A stretch of 64,000 bases of DNA, taken from assembly GCA_034421295.1 (NCBI GenBank), contig DAOUKM010000008.1, positions 89,417 through 153,416 of the forward strand, given 5' to 3'. The notes below the pieces were generated by a model that saw nothing but the letters and a program-made list of their open reading frames with translations, had not been told where the DNA came from and did no database searches. The stretch's first letter is position 1, and every line of letters begins with the position of its first letter. Positions 25,506-33,974 of this stretch are shown in pieces. The position numbers were made by a program, and so were the translations under genes. Origin of the DNA: CAUZIR01 sp034421295 (GTDB lineage: Bacteria; Chloroflexota; Dehalococcoidia; Lucifugimonadales; UBA2962).

Positions 25506-26069
25506 TCAGACCCTGGACAGATAATCCCCGCTGCGGGTGTCCACACGCACCGTCTCCCCGGTTCCGACGAACACAGGCACGTTGATGGTCAGACCCGTCT
25601 CGAGTGTGGCGGGCTTGGTCCCGCCCTGGGCGGTGTCGCCCTTGAAGGCGGGCCCGGTCTCTGAAATCTCCAGGTCGACGGTGATGGGAAGCTCGATCGC
25701 TATGGGGTTTCCCTCGTACAGGACCAACTCCACCTCCGTCTGGTCCACAAGGTAGTTGGTTGCCTCTCCGATCTGCTCGACGCTGAGCGGGAACTGCTCG
25801 AACGACTCGGTGTCCATGAAGTAATACAGGTCGTCCTCTCGGTAGATGTACTGGGCGGTTCTGTGCTCTACCTCGGCGGTGGTCAGCCTAACGTCATACC
25901 CGCTGAACGATCTGTCTACGATTCGCCCCGTACGCAGGGATCGAAAGCGGATACGCATGGTCGGGGCCCGTTGCTGCATCTTGGAGCGCTCGTACTCGAC
26001 CACTATGTGCGGCTGACCATCAAGCTCTATGGCCATGCCCTTCCTCAGGTCTCCGTATCCGATCGTCAT
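25506..26069 (-). CDS. efp: Elongation factor P with atypical tip loop
   Basis: Translation factor that relieves ribosome stalling at proline runs, 187 aa, three OB/KOW-type domains. The ending ETVRVDTRSGDYLSRV is the EF-P signature. Ungapped alignment of the domain I loop puts residues K30-M-Q-Q-R34 where most EF-Ps have K-P-G-[KR]-G, so the modifiable tip residue (K34 in E. coli) is Q33, flanked by R34. The usual lysylation, rhamnosylation and 5-aminopentanol routes therefore have no obvious target. GGAG lies seven bases before the ATG. Located between pepQ and xseA. Confidence 0.95.
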   Translation of the reverse strand: MTIGYGDLRKGMAIELDGQPHIVVEYERSKMQQRAPTMRIRFRSLRTGRIVDRSFSGYDVRLTTAEVEHRTAQYIYREDDLYYFMDTESFEQFPLSVEQIGEATNYLVDQTEVELVLYEGNPIAIELPITVDLEISETGPAFKGDTAQGGTKPATLETGLTINVPVFVGTGETVRVDTRSGDYLSRV

Positions 26070-26082
26070 GGAACCACTCCAG

Positions 26083-27177
26083 TTAGAACTCCAGCTTGGC
26101 TGCCTTGCTCAGCACCCTCACCCTGCCTCCCTCCATGACCACCATATCCTCTATGCGAACGCCCCCCCAGCCGGACAGGTAGATGCCGGGCTCGACCGTG
26201 AACACCATGCCGTCCCGCAGGACGCTCGGGGACCGCGGACTGACCCAGGGCTGCTCATGCACCTGCAGACCCACGCCGTGACCAAGGCTGTGACCGAAGT
26301 GCTCTCCGTGACCGGCTTTTCTGATCACGGCGCGCGCCAGTTCGTCCGCCTCCTCCCCCGTCATGTCCGCCCTGATATCTCGCTCGGCCCGGAGCTGGGC
26401 GAGAAGGACGGTATTGTACACGCGGCGGAACCGATCATCGGGTTCCCCCATGAAGATCGTGCGGGTCAGGTCGCTGCAGTACCCCTCGTAGATGCAACCC
26501 ATGTCTATGACCACCGGGTCTCCCCTCCGAATCGGCCTTTCGCCGGCCCTGTGGTGCGGCAGGGCGCCGTTCTCACCGGCACCAACGATGATGTCGAACG
26601 ATAGCGATTCCGCACCCATGTCGCGCATCGCCTTCTCCAGTTCCCAGGCGACCATCGCCTCGGTCATTCCGGGCTCCATGGAGGACGCGACGGCTTCAAA
26701 CGACCTGTCTGCGATATGAGACGCTCTCTCCAGCAGCCGCAGTTCTTCAGGCTCCTTGTACTGCCTCAGACCCAACACCAGATCGGAAGTGGCAACCAGC
26801 TCGGGCGCCGGCGAATGTCCCGTATCCTCGTGCAGAGCCGCCTTTATCGCCTCAAGCGTAGCCACCGACACGTCATCGGACTCGAAGCCAACCCTCCTGA
26901 CTCCCAGATCATTCAGCAGGCCGGCAAGCCAGTCGAACCTTCCGCCTATTCGGTGGACCGCAAAGTCGGGGGCCTGAGATCCCGCCTGGTCCACGTAGCG
27001 AAAATCGGTGGCCAGCACGGCATCCGCCCCGGTGACGAACAGGTAGCCAGAAGATCCTGTGAACCCCGACAGGTAACGTCTGTTATGTGCGTCGGAGACC
27101 ATAAGGCAGTCGATTTGACGGTCTTCCAGGAGGCGCCGAACGGACCGCAACCTTGCCGATGCCTCAGCCACGGGCAT
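26083..27177 (-). CDS. Xaa-Pro peptidase, M24B family
   Basis: 364-aa metallopeptidase that removes residues next to proline. The N-terminal creatinase-like domain (LSGFTGSSGYLFVTGADA) is followed by the pita-bread catalytic domain with all metal ligands: D in VVIDMGCIYEG, D in YCSDLTRT, H in HSLGHGVGLQVHE, E in FTVEPGIY, and E in GVRIEDMV. Linked to efp in many bacteria, giving proline-related synthesis and turnover genes side by side. Its 5' end overlaps aroQ by 14 bases. Confidence 0.95.
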   Translation of the reverse strand: MPVAEASARLRSVRRLLEDRQIDCLMVSDAHNRRYLSGFTGSSGYLFVTGADAVLATDFRYVDQAGSQAPDFAVHRIGGRFDWLAGLLNDLGVRRVGFESDDVSVATLEAIKAALHEDTGHSPAPELVATSDLVLGLRQYKEPEELRLLERASHIADRSFEAVASSMEPGMTEAMVAWELEKAMRDMGAESLSFDIIVGAGENGALPHHRAGERPIRRGDPVVIDMGCIYEGYCSDLTRTIFMGEPDDRFRRVYNTVLLAQLRAERDIRADMTGEEADELARAVIRKAGHGEHFGHSLGHGVGLQVHEQPWVSPRSPSVLRDGMVFTVEPGIYLSGWGGVRIEDMVVMEGGRVRVLSKAAKLEF

Positions 27178-27598
27178 GCTCCACCAGAGCCTTCAGGGCC
27201 ATCACGTAGCCGTCGCCTCGATGCCCGGCGATCTGCACCAGCGCCAGGTCCTCTAGGACGGAGTGTCGCCTGAACTCCTCCCGACTGTGGATATCCGAAA
27301 GGTGCACCTCAACAAACGGGAGTCCCGCGTCGGAGACAGCATCCCTGAGAGATAGACCATAGTGGGTGAGGGCACCGGGATTTATCACCAGGCCGTCTGC
27401 GCCGCGCGCGGACTGCTGCAAAAAATCGATGATCGAGCCCTCGTGGTTGGACTGGAAGAACTCTAGCTCGACTCCCAGTTCGGTCGCTCTCGCCCTCACC
27501 CGCCCGCAGATCTCATCCAGGGTCTCAGAGCCGTACTGCCCCGGGTCGCGCACGCCGAGCATGTTGAGATTCGGGCCATTTACCACCAGCACCTTCAA
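27164..27598 (-). CDS. aroQ: 3-dehydroquinate dehydratase, type II
   Basis: Shikimate-pathway enzyme converting 3-dehydroquinate to 3-dehydroshikimate, 144 aa, dodecamer-forming. VNGPNLNMLG, the active tyrosine in QYGSETL, INPGALTHYGLSLRDA and EVHLSDIHSREEFRRHS contain the Tyr, Asn, His and Arg residues of the family active site. The TTG start overlaps the xerC stop as TTGA. The other shikimate genes are not in the window. Confidence 0.95.
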   Translation of the reverse strand: MKVLVVNGPNLNMLGVRDPGQYGSETLDEICGRVRARATELGVELEFFQSNHEGSIIDFLQQSARGADGLVINPGALTHYGLSLRDAVSDAGLPFVEVHLSDIHSREEFRRHSVLEDLALVQIAGHRGDGYVMALKALVEHARG

Positions 27599-28584
27599 GG
27601 TGCCGATTCCACGGCAGCCGGATCCTTGGCGGCGCGGCGGGAGCGGGGGTGGGCCGACAGGTAGACCTGCCGCGCCTTGGCACCCGTTACGTGCGTATAC
27701 ACCTGGGTCGTCGCCGGGCTGGAGTGGCCCAGCAGCTCCTGCACCACCCTGAGGTCGGCACCACCGTCCAGAAGATGCGTGGCGAAGGAATGTCGCAGCG
27801 TGTGCGTGTGAACGCCATCAAGACCGGCCGTGCCCGCATAACGTCTCACGCGATCCTGAATGGTTCGCTGCGAAAGTCGTCCTCCCTTCAGGTTAACGAA
27901 CAGCGCCGGCTCGTCCGCCGCGGCGACCAGCCTGGGACGGACTACCTGCAGATACCGGGAAAGGGCGTCTACGGCGGGTCGGCCCAGCAGGGCTACTCGC
28001 TGCTTGGAGCCCTTTCCGGTCACCCGCAGCTCCCTGGCACCCACGTTGACGTCCGACAGATCCAGACCGTGAGCCTCGCTGACGCGCAGCCCCGCGGCAT
28101 AGATGACCTCAAGCAACGCTCGGTCTCTCGTCCCGGCGGGGGTCGAATCATCTATCCCGTCGATAAGGTTGGCCGTGTCCTGCGCCGACAGGAACTTCGG
28201 GAGGCGTCTGTCCTTCTTGACGACACCACGCCTGGGCAGGGGGTCGGACGGAATGAGACCCTGACGTAACAGCCAGCGAAGGAAGTTGCGCAGGGTGCTG
28301 AGCTTTCGCACAACGCTCGAACGGACGTACCCCAGCTCCATCAGCCAGGCCAGGTAATCGCGCAGGCTATGTCGGTCGATCTGTTCCATGCTGGGGATGC
28401 CTACGACCTGCATGAAGTCAAAGAGCGGCTGCAGGTCGCTGCGGTAGTTGCGGATCGTCAGATCGGCAAGACCCTTCTCCGCCCTGAGATGACGCTCAAA
28501 ACCGTCCATCAGCCGCGCCCACTTGTCCTCGGTACCCACGTCAGCCGACGGCCCGGCAGCGGGCGAACCCGTCCTCTCGTTCAT
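27595..28584 (-). CDS. xerC: Tyrosine recombinase XerC/XerD
   Basis: 329-aa site-specific recombinase that resolves chromosome dimers at dif. The SAM-like N-terminal DNA-binding domain spans about residues 22-108. The catalytic residues are R167 (AAGLRVSE), K191 (TGKGSKQR), H261/R264 (HTLRHSF), H287 (LLGHSS) and the nucleophile Y296 (TQVYTHV). Length, domain order and placement behind topA fit the housekeeping Xer enzyme rather than a phage integrase. C versus D cannot be told from one copy. Confidence 0.9.
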   Translation of the reverse strand: MNERTGSPAAGPSADVGTEDKWARLMDGFERHLRAEKGLADLTIRNYRSDLQPLFDFMQVVGIPSMEQIDRHSLRDYLAWLMELGYVRSSVVRKLSTLRNFLRWLLRQGLIPSDPLPRRGVVKKDRRLPKFLSAQDTANLIDGIDDSTPAGTRDRALLEVIYAAGLRVSEAHGLDLSDVNVGARELRVTGKGSKQRVALLGRPAVDALSRYLQVVRPRLVAAADEPALFVNLKGGRLSQRTIQDRVRRYAGTAGLDGVHTHTLRHSFATHLLDGGADLRVVQELLGHSSPATTQVYTHVTGAKARQVYLSAHPRSRRAAKDPAAVESAP

Positions 28585-28665
28585 CCAGCACCCCCGGGGG
28601 TGGACACCCGGTGTAAAGGAGTCCTCAATCCCTTGACCGTTCCTGCGCGCAAGCTATCGATCCTC

Positions 28666-30801
28666 CTACGCGGAAACCTCGACCGCCTCGGGCACAGACC
28701 CCGAATACTTGCAGCCCAGACAGCGCACCTGATCGCGGCCAGCGGCCACGAGGACGCCGACGCATTCGGGGCATGGCGTCGGCAGTGGGCGCCTGTTGGT
28801 GGCGAATTCACAGGCCGGGTAGTTAGAGCAGCCGTAAAAGCGTCTCCCGCTCTTGCCTCGCTGTCGCCTCTGGACAATGTCGTGGCCGCAATCAGGGCAG
28901 GCGACTCCCACCTTTTCGACGAGTTGCTTTGAGTGCTTGCATTCCGGAAAGCCGCTGCACGAAAGGAAGCGGCCGAAGCGGCCGGACTTGATGACCATGG
29001 GCCGTTCGCAGATCTCGCAAACCTCGTCGGATTCTTCGTCTATTTCGCTCCGCGGGACCCGCTCGGCCTCCCGGTCAGCTCGCTCAACGGTGCTGTGAAA
29101 CGGCCTGTAGAACTCACGAAGGACAGGCACCCAATCCCGGTCGCCGCTGGCGATTTCGTCGAGTTCCTCTTCGATGCGCGCGGTGAAGCCGACGTCCACG
29201 GTGTCGGGGAAGTGGCGGATCAGCAGTCCGTTGACAGCCACTCCCAGCTTGGTCGGCGCGAATCTCCCCTTGTCCTTGCGCACGTAGTCACGGGCCTGTA
29301 TGACTCCCAGGGTGGGTGCATACGTGCTGGGGCGGCCTATGCCTTCCTCCTCGAGGGCACGTATCAGGGTCGCCTCCGTGTAGCGGGCCGGCGGTTCGGT
29401 AAAGTGCTGCTCTTTATCAAGGCCCGTGCAGTTCAGTGCCTCACCCTTGGACAGGTGCGGAAGTGAGACTTCCCCGTTCTCGTCATCCTTGGCGTCGTCG
29501 CGGCCCTCCAGGTAGATGGCCCGGTGACCGGGAAACTTCATCACCGAACCCGAAGCCCTGAACATGTAGATCCCGGATGCTCCTGCGTCGGCCGCGACAT
29601 CAACCGTCGTGTTATCGAATATCGCATCGGGCATCTGGCTGGCCACCATGCGGTTCCATATGAGCCTGTAGAGTCGATTCTGATCGTTGTTGAGGTACTT
29701 GCGGACTCGGTCGGGCGTGTTGAACACCGACGTCGGGCGGATGGCCTCGTGAGCCTCCTGGGCTCCCTTGACCCTGCGCCTGTAGGTGCGCGGGGCCGCG
29801 GTCGCGTACTCCTCGCCGAACTGCTTTTTTATGAGCTGGGCGGTTTCATCCAGCGCGCTCTTTGCCAGATTGGTAGAGTCGGTTCGCATGTACGTAATCA
29901 GGCCCTGGGATCCCTGGCTTCCTATGGACAGGCCCTCGTAGAGCTGCTGCGCGACGCTCATCGTTCGTGCCGCGCTGAAACGCAGCTTCCGTGACGCTTC
30001 CTGCTGCATCGTGGACGTTATAAAAGGGGGAGAGGGTTTGCGGCGGCTCTCCTTGGTCGTCACCGATTCCACCGAGTAGGAGGCGCCGGCTAACGAGGCT
30101 TCAATTTCAGCTGCGGCGCCTGCGTCGCCGACCTCCAGGTCGCCCTTTTTGCCCTTCAGACCCCTCAGCCTGGCCTTGAACGCGGCGGAGGGATCGCTCT
30201 GTCTCAGCAGCCGCGCCCTGATGGTCCAGTACTCCCTGGGAACGAACGCGTCTCGTTCGGCCTCGCGCTCTACCACCAGCCGCACTGCGACCGACTGAAC
30301 GCGCCCTGCCGATAGACCCCGCCTCACCTTCTTCCACAGCACCGGGCTGAGCTCGTAACCCACGAGACGATCAAGGACGCGGCGGGCCTGCTGAGCGTCA
30401 ATCAGGTCATGGTCCAGCTCACGTGGAGCGTCGAACGCCTCGCGCACGGCCGATGCGGTGATCTCGTGGAAGACCACCCTCCTGGTCTTTGAGGGATCGA
30501 TCTTGGCCGCCTGGATCAGGTGCCACGAGATAGCCTCACCCTCGCGGTCGGGGTCGGTCGCCAGATACACCGTGTCCGCCTCCCTGGCGGCCTTGACGAT
30601 CTCATTCAGGACCTTTCGCCGGTCCCCTATGAGCGTGTAGTTGGGCTCGAAGGACAGGTCTTCCACCTTGACTCCGAGCTTTCCCTTGGGCAGATCGCGC
30701 ACATGGCCCATGGACGCCATGGCCGCGTAGTCGCTTCCCAGGAAGCGACCCACGGTGCGGGCCTTTGCAGGTGACTCGACTATCACGAGATTCTTCGTCA
30801 T
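28666..30801 (-). CDS. topA: DNA topoisomerase I
   Basis: Type IA topoisomerase that relaxes negative supercoils, 711 aa. Toprim domain: LVIVESPAKARTVGRFLG and the acidic ATDPDREGEAISWHL. The active tyrosine is in GLITYMRTDSTN. Three C-terminal zinc-ribbon units follow (CEICERP ... CSGFPEC; CPDCGHD ... CSNYPAC; CPEC ... CLGC), the last being short. First gene of a long minus-strand series through xerC, aroQ, the M24 peptidase, efp and xseAB. The leader is about 110 nt if the extended -10 at 30917 is used. Confidence 0.97.
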   Translation of the reverse strand: MTKNLVIVESPAKARTVGRFLGSDYAAMASMGHVRDLPKGKLGVKVEDLSFEPNYTLIGDRRKVLNEIVKAAREADTVYLATDPDREGEAISWHLIQAAKIDPSKTRRVVFHEITASAVREAFDAPRELDHDLIDAQQARRVLDRLVGYELSPVLWKKVRRGLSAGRVQSVAVRLVVEREAERDAFVPREYWTIRARLLRQSDPSAAFKARLRGLKGKKGDLEVGDAGAAAEIEASLAGASYSVESVTTKESRRKPSPPFITSTMQQEASRKLRFSAARTMSVAQQLYEGLSIGSQGSQGLITYMRTDSTNLAKSALDETAQLIKKQFGEEYATAAPRTYRRRVKGAQEAHEAIRPTSVFNTPDRVRKYLNNDQNRLYRLIWNRMVASQMPDAIFDNTTVDVAADAGASGIYMFRASGSVMKFPGHRAIYLEGRDDAKDDENGEVSLPHLSKGEALNCTGLDKEQHFTEPPARYTEATLIRALEEEGIGRPSTYAPTLGVIQARDYVRKDKGRFAPTKLGVAVNGLLIRHFPDTVDVGFTARIEEELDEIASGDRDWVPVLREFYRPFHSTVERADREAERVPRSEIDEESDEVCEICERPMVIKSGRFGRFLSCSGFPECKHSKQLVEKVGVACPDCGHDIVQRRQRGKSGRRFYGCSNYPACEFATNRRPLPTPCPECVGVLVAAGRDQVRCLGCKYSGSVPEAVEVSA

Positions 30802-30916
30802 CAGTTTCTCACTGCAATAGCTTTTTTAGCCTTCCCCGTGGGGGTCCAAAAGGCCCCGGAGGGTCGTTTTTCGGGCGCATTAAGCCGCCGATCTGTGACA
30901 AGGGGACGACCGTTTG

Positions 30917-30925
30917 AGTCTAACA
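30917..30925 (-). promoter_or_regulatory. Candidate extended -10 of topA
   Basis: The minus strand reads TGTTAGACT (TGn-TAGACT), 115 bases before the topA ATG, nearly the same as the lysA element TGTTAGATT. The leader between holds a bulged hairpin, GGGG(T)CC-AAAA-GGCCCC on the plus strand (about 30840-30857). No clear -35. Confidence 0.35.
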
Positions 30926-31482
30926 TAGTTCCCAGCGGCCACATCCCGGCGCGGCCAGCGGGTCCGGGTGGGACGCGGGTCGGCGAGCCGCAAACCTGAG
31001 ATCAGCGCTGCGGGTCGTTGCTATATCACCGGCACGGTCTTGTGACGACCGAAGGGACGCCGCCGGACTCGGGTGGGCCCGAAATGGCCATCCAGCAAAC
31101 CGCAGGCTATGGCGAGGTGTTTTCCGGGCAGCCTTCCAGATCCCGGTGCAGGCTCCGGGCGGGACGGTCCGTCGAGGAAATGGCGGGCGTCACGGCCAGG
31201 GACCGGGAAAACGGCCGCGGCGCCACGGTGACGGCGAAACTCGAACGTGTCGCCTCAGCGGCGGCCTTCGCCCGGGACCTCAGCCCGCCCGCGCGCTGAG
31301 GGCGGCCGCCTGCGGGTATCCCGGCTGCCCAGCGAGCCTCAACGTGCTCCCGTCCCAGTCTGGACAGCCGGGCGCTGGTCCAACCGGTGACGGCTTGGCC
31401 GCGGTCGATGACCACTCCGGCCTTCGTTAACGCGCATGTCCTTCGCGCCGGCGGCGCGTTCCCGTAAGGGGGTTTTGGTTCC
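30926..31482. other. Gene-poor stretch, no function recognised
   Basis: 557 bases between the topA promoter and the transposase remnant. Open frames of about 95-100 codons exist on both strands (31018-31299 plus, 31107-31415 minus), but neither has recognisable motifs, good start signals or biased composition beyond what high G+C gives. A perfect 6-bp hairpin CGCGCC-GGC-GGCGCG lies just past the transposase remnant (about 31444-31458). I found no DDE-domain remains in any minus-strand frame. Confidence 0.4.
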
Positions 31483-31959
31483 CTAGTTCGCTGTTGCCAG
31501 CGCAGGATCCTTCACCGGTCTGGTGGCGTGTGACCTGCGGGGCTGAATGTCGAACGCTCGCCATATGCGGCTGACGGTGGTACGGCTGAAGCCGGAGCGC
31601 TCGGCCATGGCGCGCGTGCTCCAGTGCGCGCCTTCACCCGGACTTGTATGCAGGGTAAGCGTCACGACCCTGGCGATGTCCGCATCCGTGATCGTGCGTG
31701 GCCTTCCCGTCCTCGGGTTGTCAGCCAGACCATCGAGCCGCTGCTCTAGGAATCGGGACCTCCATTTTCCGACCGTCGCCACGGACACGCCCAGCTCTTC
31801 GGCCACCTCGGTGTTGGTACCGCCGTCGGCGCACCTGAGGATTATCCGGGCGCGGCGGGCCAGGGTACCGGCCCTGCCCCTGCGGCGCCCCCAGTCCTTA
31901 AGCGTCTTTCGCTCCGAGTCGGTCAGCGCCAGTGGCGCGGTCGGTCTGCCAATGCGCAT
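31483..31959 (-). pseudogene. IS630-type transposase N-terminal remnant
   Basis: 158 aa. The first 120 residues are the double helix-turn-helix DNA-binding region of IS630/Tc1-like transposases: LARRARIILRCADGGTN, VAEELGVSVATVGKWRSRF, LDGLADNPRTGRPRT, and the second HTH WSTRAMAERSGFSRTTVSRIWRAF. The frame ends right after KDPALATAN, where complete transposases (about 340-360 aa) continue into the DDE catalytic domain. So it is either a truncated insertion sequence or a retained DNA-binding domain. No flanking inverted repeats are convincing. Confidence 0.8.
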
Positions 31960-32022
31960 GATCAGCTCCTAACGGCAGATTCGCGGGGCGAACGACCTTC
32001 GCGTGAACACGAGGACAGAACC

Positions 32023-33501
32023 CTAGGGGATCGCCCCGACCTGTCTGAGCAATGCCTCCGTGCCAACCAGATCATCAAGAAGCGAAAACTCGATGTCCGG
32101 AGAGTTGAGGCTCTCGATGTCAGGCAGCAGGTGATGGGTCTTGACACCCTCTACCAGGGGGTATTCATAGACCGAAGCCGAGAAGTACTGCTGCGCCACC
32201 TTGGACAGCAGGAACCTGACGAACCGCTCGGCCTCGTCCGGATTCGGGCTGGTCTGCAGGATGCCTGCCCCGGCGACCATTATCAGGCTCCCGGGACCGC
32301 CGTCATCGAGGAACAGATTCCTGGCACCGAAATCGTCCCCATGCTCGGCAAGGAACCTGTGCAGGTAGTAGTGGTTGACCAATCCCAGATCGACCTCACC
32401 CTTGCCTGCCGCATCAACGATGGGAGTGTTCTTGGGGTAGATCTGTACGTCGTTGGCGAGCATCCCCTCGAGCCATGCCCGGGTCTTTTCTTCACCCCAC
32501 AGATGGCGCATGGCCGTAACCATGATCCTGAAGGAGGCGTTGGTAGGCGGCCATCCGATCCGGCCCTTCCACTTCGGGTCGGTCAGTTCCTCAAGAGAGG
32601 TGGGCAAATCGTCCTCAGCAATGTCGGTGTTGTAGACGAGGACCCGCGCCCGGCCGGTTACGCCAACCCAGCGTCCATCCTCTGCCCTGGCCCATTCCGG
32701 CACGGCCAGAATCACATCCGATGGCAGGGGCTCAAACATCGACGAGAGCGCACCGAGCGCGCCGGGGTCCTGGGCCCAGAACACGTCGGCCGGCGAGTTC
32801 TCGCCTTCCTCCAGAAGCGTCGCGGCAATTGCTGAGGTGCCACCGTACTTGACCTGAACATCGATCCCCGTGGCCTGCCTGAACTGATCGATGATCGGGC
32901 CCACCAGGGACTCGCTCCGGCCCGAGTACACCACCAGCTTTCCGGTCCCTTCCGCATCGGCCAGGCTGGCGGTAAAGGTCTCTACAGCCGCCTGGGCCGC
33001 ATCGGCCGCCCTCTTGGCATCTTCACTCACGGCGGCAGCCTTCTGCGCCGCATCGGCCGCGGCCTGGGCGGCGGTTGCGGCGTCCGAAGCTCCCGCCGAT
33101 GAGGCATCGGATTCGGACGCCTGCTCGGCTGCGGCGGTTGCGGCCGCTTCGGCGACTTCGCTCGCCTTGGCAGCGGCCTCGGCCGCAGACTCAGCCGCTG
33201 AAGCAGCCGTCCTGGCAGCATCTGCGGCCACGCTGGAGTTCTCCGTACTGGACTCACCAGCCATCACAGCGTTCTGAGCGGCCGCGCTGGCTTGCTGAGC
33301 GGCACTGCTTGCTTCGGATGCAGCATTCGCAGCCGCCTGCGCTGCGGTAGCAGCATCTTGAGCCGCCGCTGCTGCCTGTCTACTCGCGGAATCATCCGAT
33401 GTGTCTGACGTACATGAAACAGCAACCAGACTAATCAGTACGAGCGCCATCAGACCGATACGCGGCACCGTGATGACGGCTCCCCCCAGAATGGCTTGCA
33501 T
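32023..33501 (-). CDS. Iron(III)-type ABC substrate-binding lipoprotein with alanine-rich stalk
   Basis: 492 aa from the chosen ATG 33501 (AGAGAG and GGAGG upstream; the frame extends 17 codons further). A lipoprotein signal ends at C30 (LISLVAVSC). Residues 41-182 are an almost uninterrupted alanine-rich, helix-forming stalk (AAAAAQDAATAAQAAANAA and similar), broken by Ser/Gly/Glu-rich joints near 80-90 and 129-139. From about 187 comes a periplasmic-binding-protein fold of the ferric-iron class (KLVVYSGRSESLVGPII, GGTSAIAATLLEEG, ADVFWAQDPGALGAL, WKGRIGWPPTNASF). No permease or ATPase gene is adjacent, so it is an orphan receptor in this window. An AT-rich promoter with a dyad lies upstream. 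Confidence 0.9.
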   Translation of the reverse strand: MQAILGGAVITVPRIGLMALVLISLVAVSCTSDTSDDSASRQAAAAAQDAATAAQAAANAASEASSAAQQASAAAQNAVMAGESSTENSSVAADAARTAASAAESAAEAAAKASEVAEAAATAAAEQASESDASSAGASDAATAAQAAADAAQKAAAVSEDAKRAADAAQAAVETFTASLADAEGTGKLVVYSGRSESLVGPIIDQFRQATGIDVQVKYGGTSAIAATLLEEGENSPADVFWAQDPGALGALSSMFEPLPSDVILAVPEWARAEDGRWVGVTGRARVLVYNTDIAEDDLPTSLEELTDPKWKGRIGWPPTNASFRIMVTAMRHLWGEEKTRAWLEGMLANDVQIYPKNTPIVDAAGKGEVDLGLVNHYYLHRFLAEHGDDFGARNLFLDDGGPGSLIMVAGAGILQTSPNPDEAERFVRFLLSKVAQQYFSASVYEYPLVEGVKTHHLLPDIESLNSPDIEFSLLDDLVGTEALLRQVGAIP

Positions 33502-33554
33502 ACTCTCTTCTAGCCTCCACAGGAAAAGTAACGTATATCCTAAACGCCGCACTT

Positions 33555-33563
33555 ATTATAGCA
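33555..33563 (-). promoter_or_regulatory. Extended -10 promoter of the iron-binding lipoprotein
   Basis: The minus strand reads TGCTATAAT, 54 bases before the ATG, in a markedly AT-rich stretch. The -35 position is poor. The inverted repeat at 33587-33628 begins just upstream of the -35 zone. Confidence 0.65.
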
Positions 33564-33586
33564 ATACTAATTTACTATCGCTACTC

Positions 33587-33628
33587 GCACTAATAACATT
33601 CATGGCATCTAAGTATTCTTATTAGTGC
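33587..33628. promoter_or_regulatory. Perfect 10-bp inverted repeat, candidate operator
   Basis: GCACTAATAA (33587-33596) and TTATTAGTGC (33619-33628) are exact reverse complements separated by 22 bases, so the centres are about three helical turns apart. They lie upstream of the extended -10 box of an iron-type binding protein, which suggests a site for a metal-responsive or other regulator. It does not match the classical Fur box or the DtxR box. It could also form a hairpin, but no T-run follows. Confidence 0.5.
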
Positions 33629-33974
33629 CTTATGCAGGTGTAGGTGCTGACTCCATCCAGAGGGTTGGCCCTGCCTGTAAGACCCGCCGCACGCCGCAGC
33701 GACAAGCCTGCAGCGGAAATGAAATCGTGCGTTTAAACAGTTACCCCGGCGGCAGCGACACGCCGTGAGGCCGGCTGGGCGACCGGCGAGCCCCCAGTTA
33801 CGTTGAGTGCCTCTCGCACCAGGGGTCGACCCGGACGCCCCCTGCGAACCACCCGGGGCGGAGCCGGGCGAAGGGACGGCATGCCGAGGTTGTGTCCTCT
33901 ATCGGTTCTGGCTCGCCAAATCGCCCTGGCCGCGGCCCATCTGCCTGACCGTGCTGACGGTCGCTACCGAGTGA
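33629..33974. other. Intergenic stretch without recognised gene
   Basis: 346 bases between the operator and the stop of the membrane-anchored protein. An Arg/Pro-rich open frame on the plus strand (33803-34237) runs antisense into the neighbouring gene and looks like a high-GC artefact. I compared the GC-rich part (33690-33780) with the cobalamin riboswitch core and did not find a match. Confidence 0.4.

Noticed and set aside
30836..30875. Hairpin GGGGTCC-AAAA-GGCCCC near a T-run as a terminator
   Set aside because: The T-run is 12 bases away on the plus strand and no plus-strand gene ends here; it lies in the topA leader.
33690..33780. Possible cobalamin riboswitch in a GC-rich gap
   Set aside because: The conserved core and the AGCCNGGAGACC-like motif are absent.
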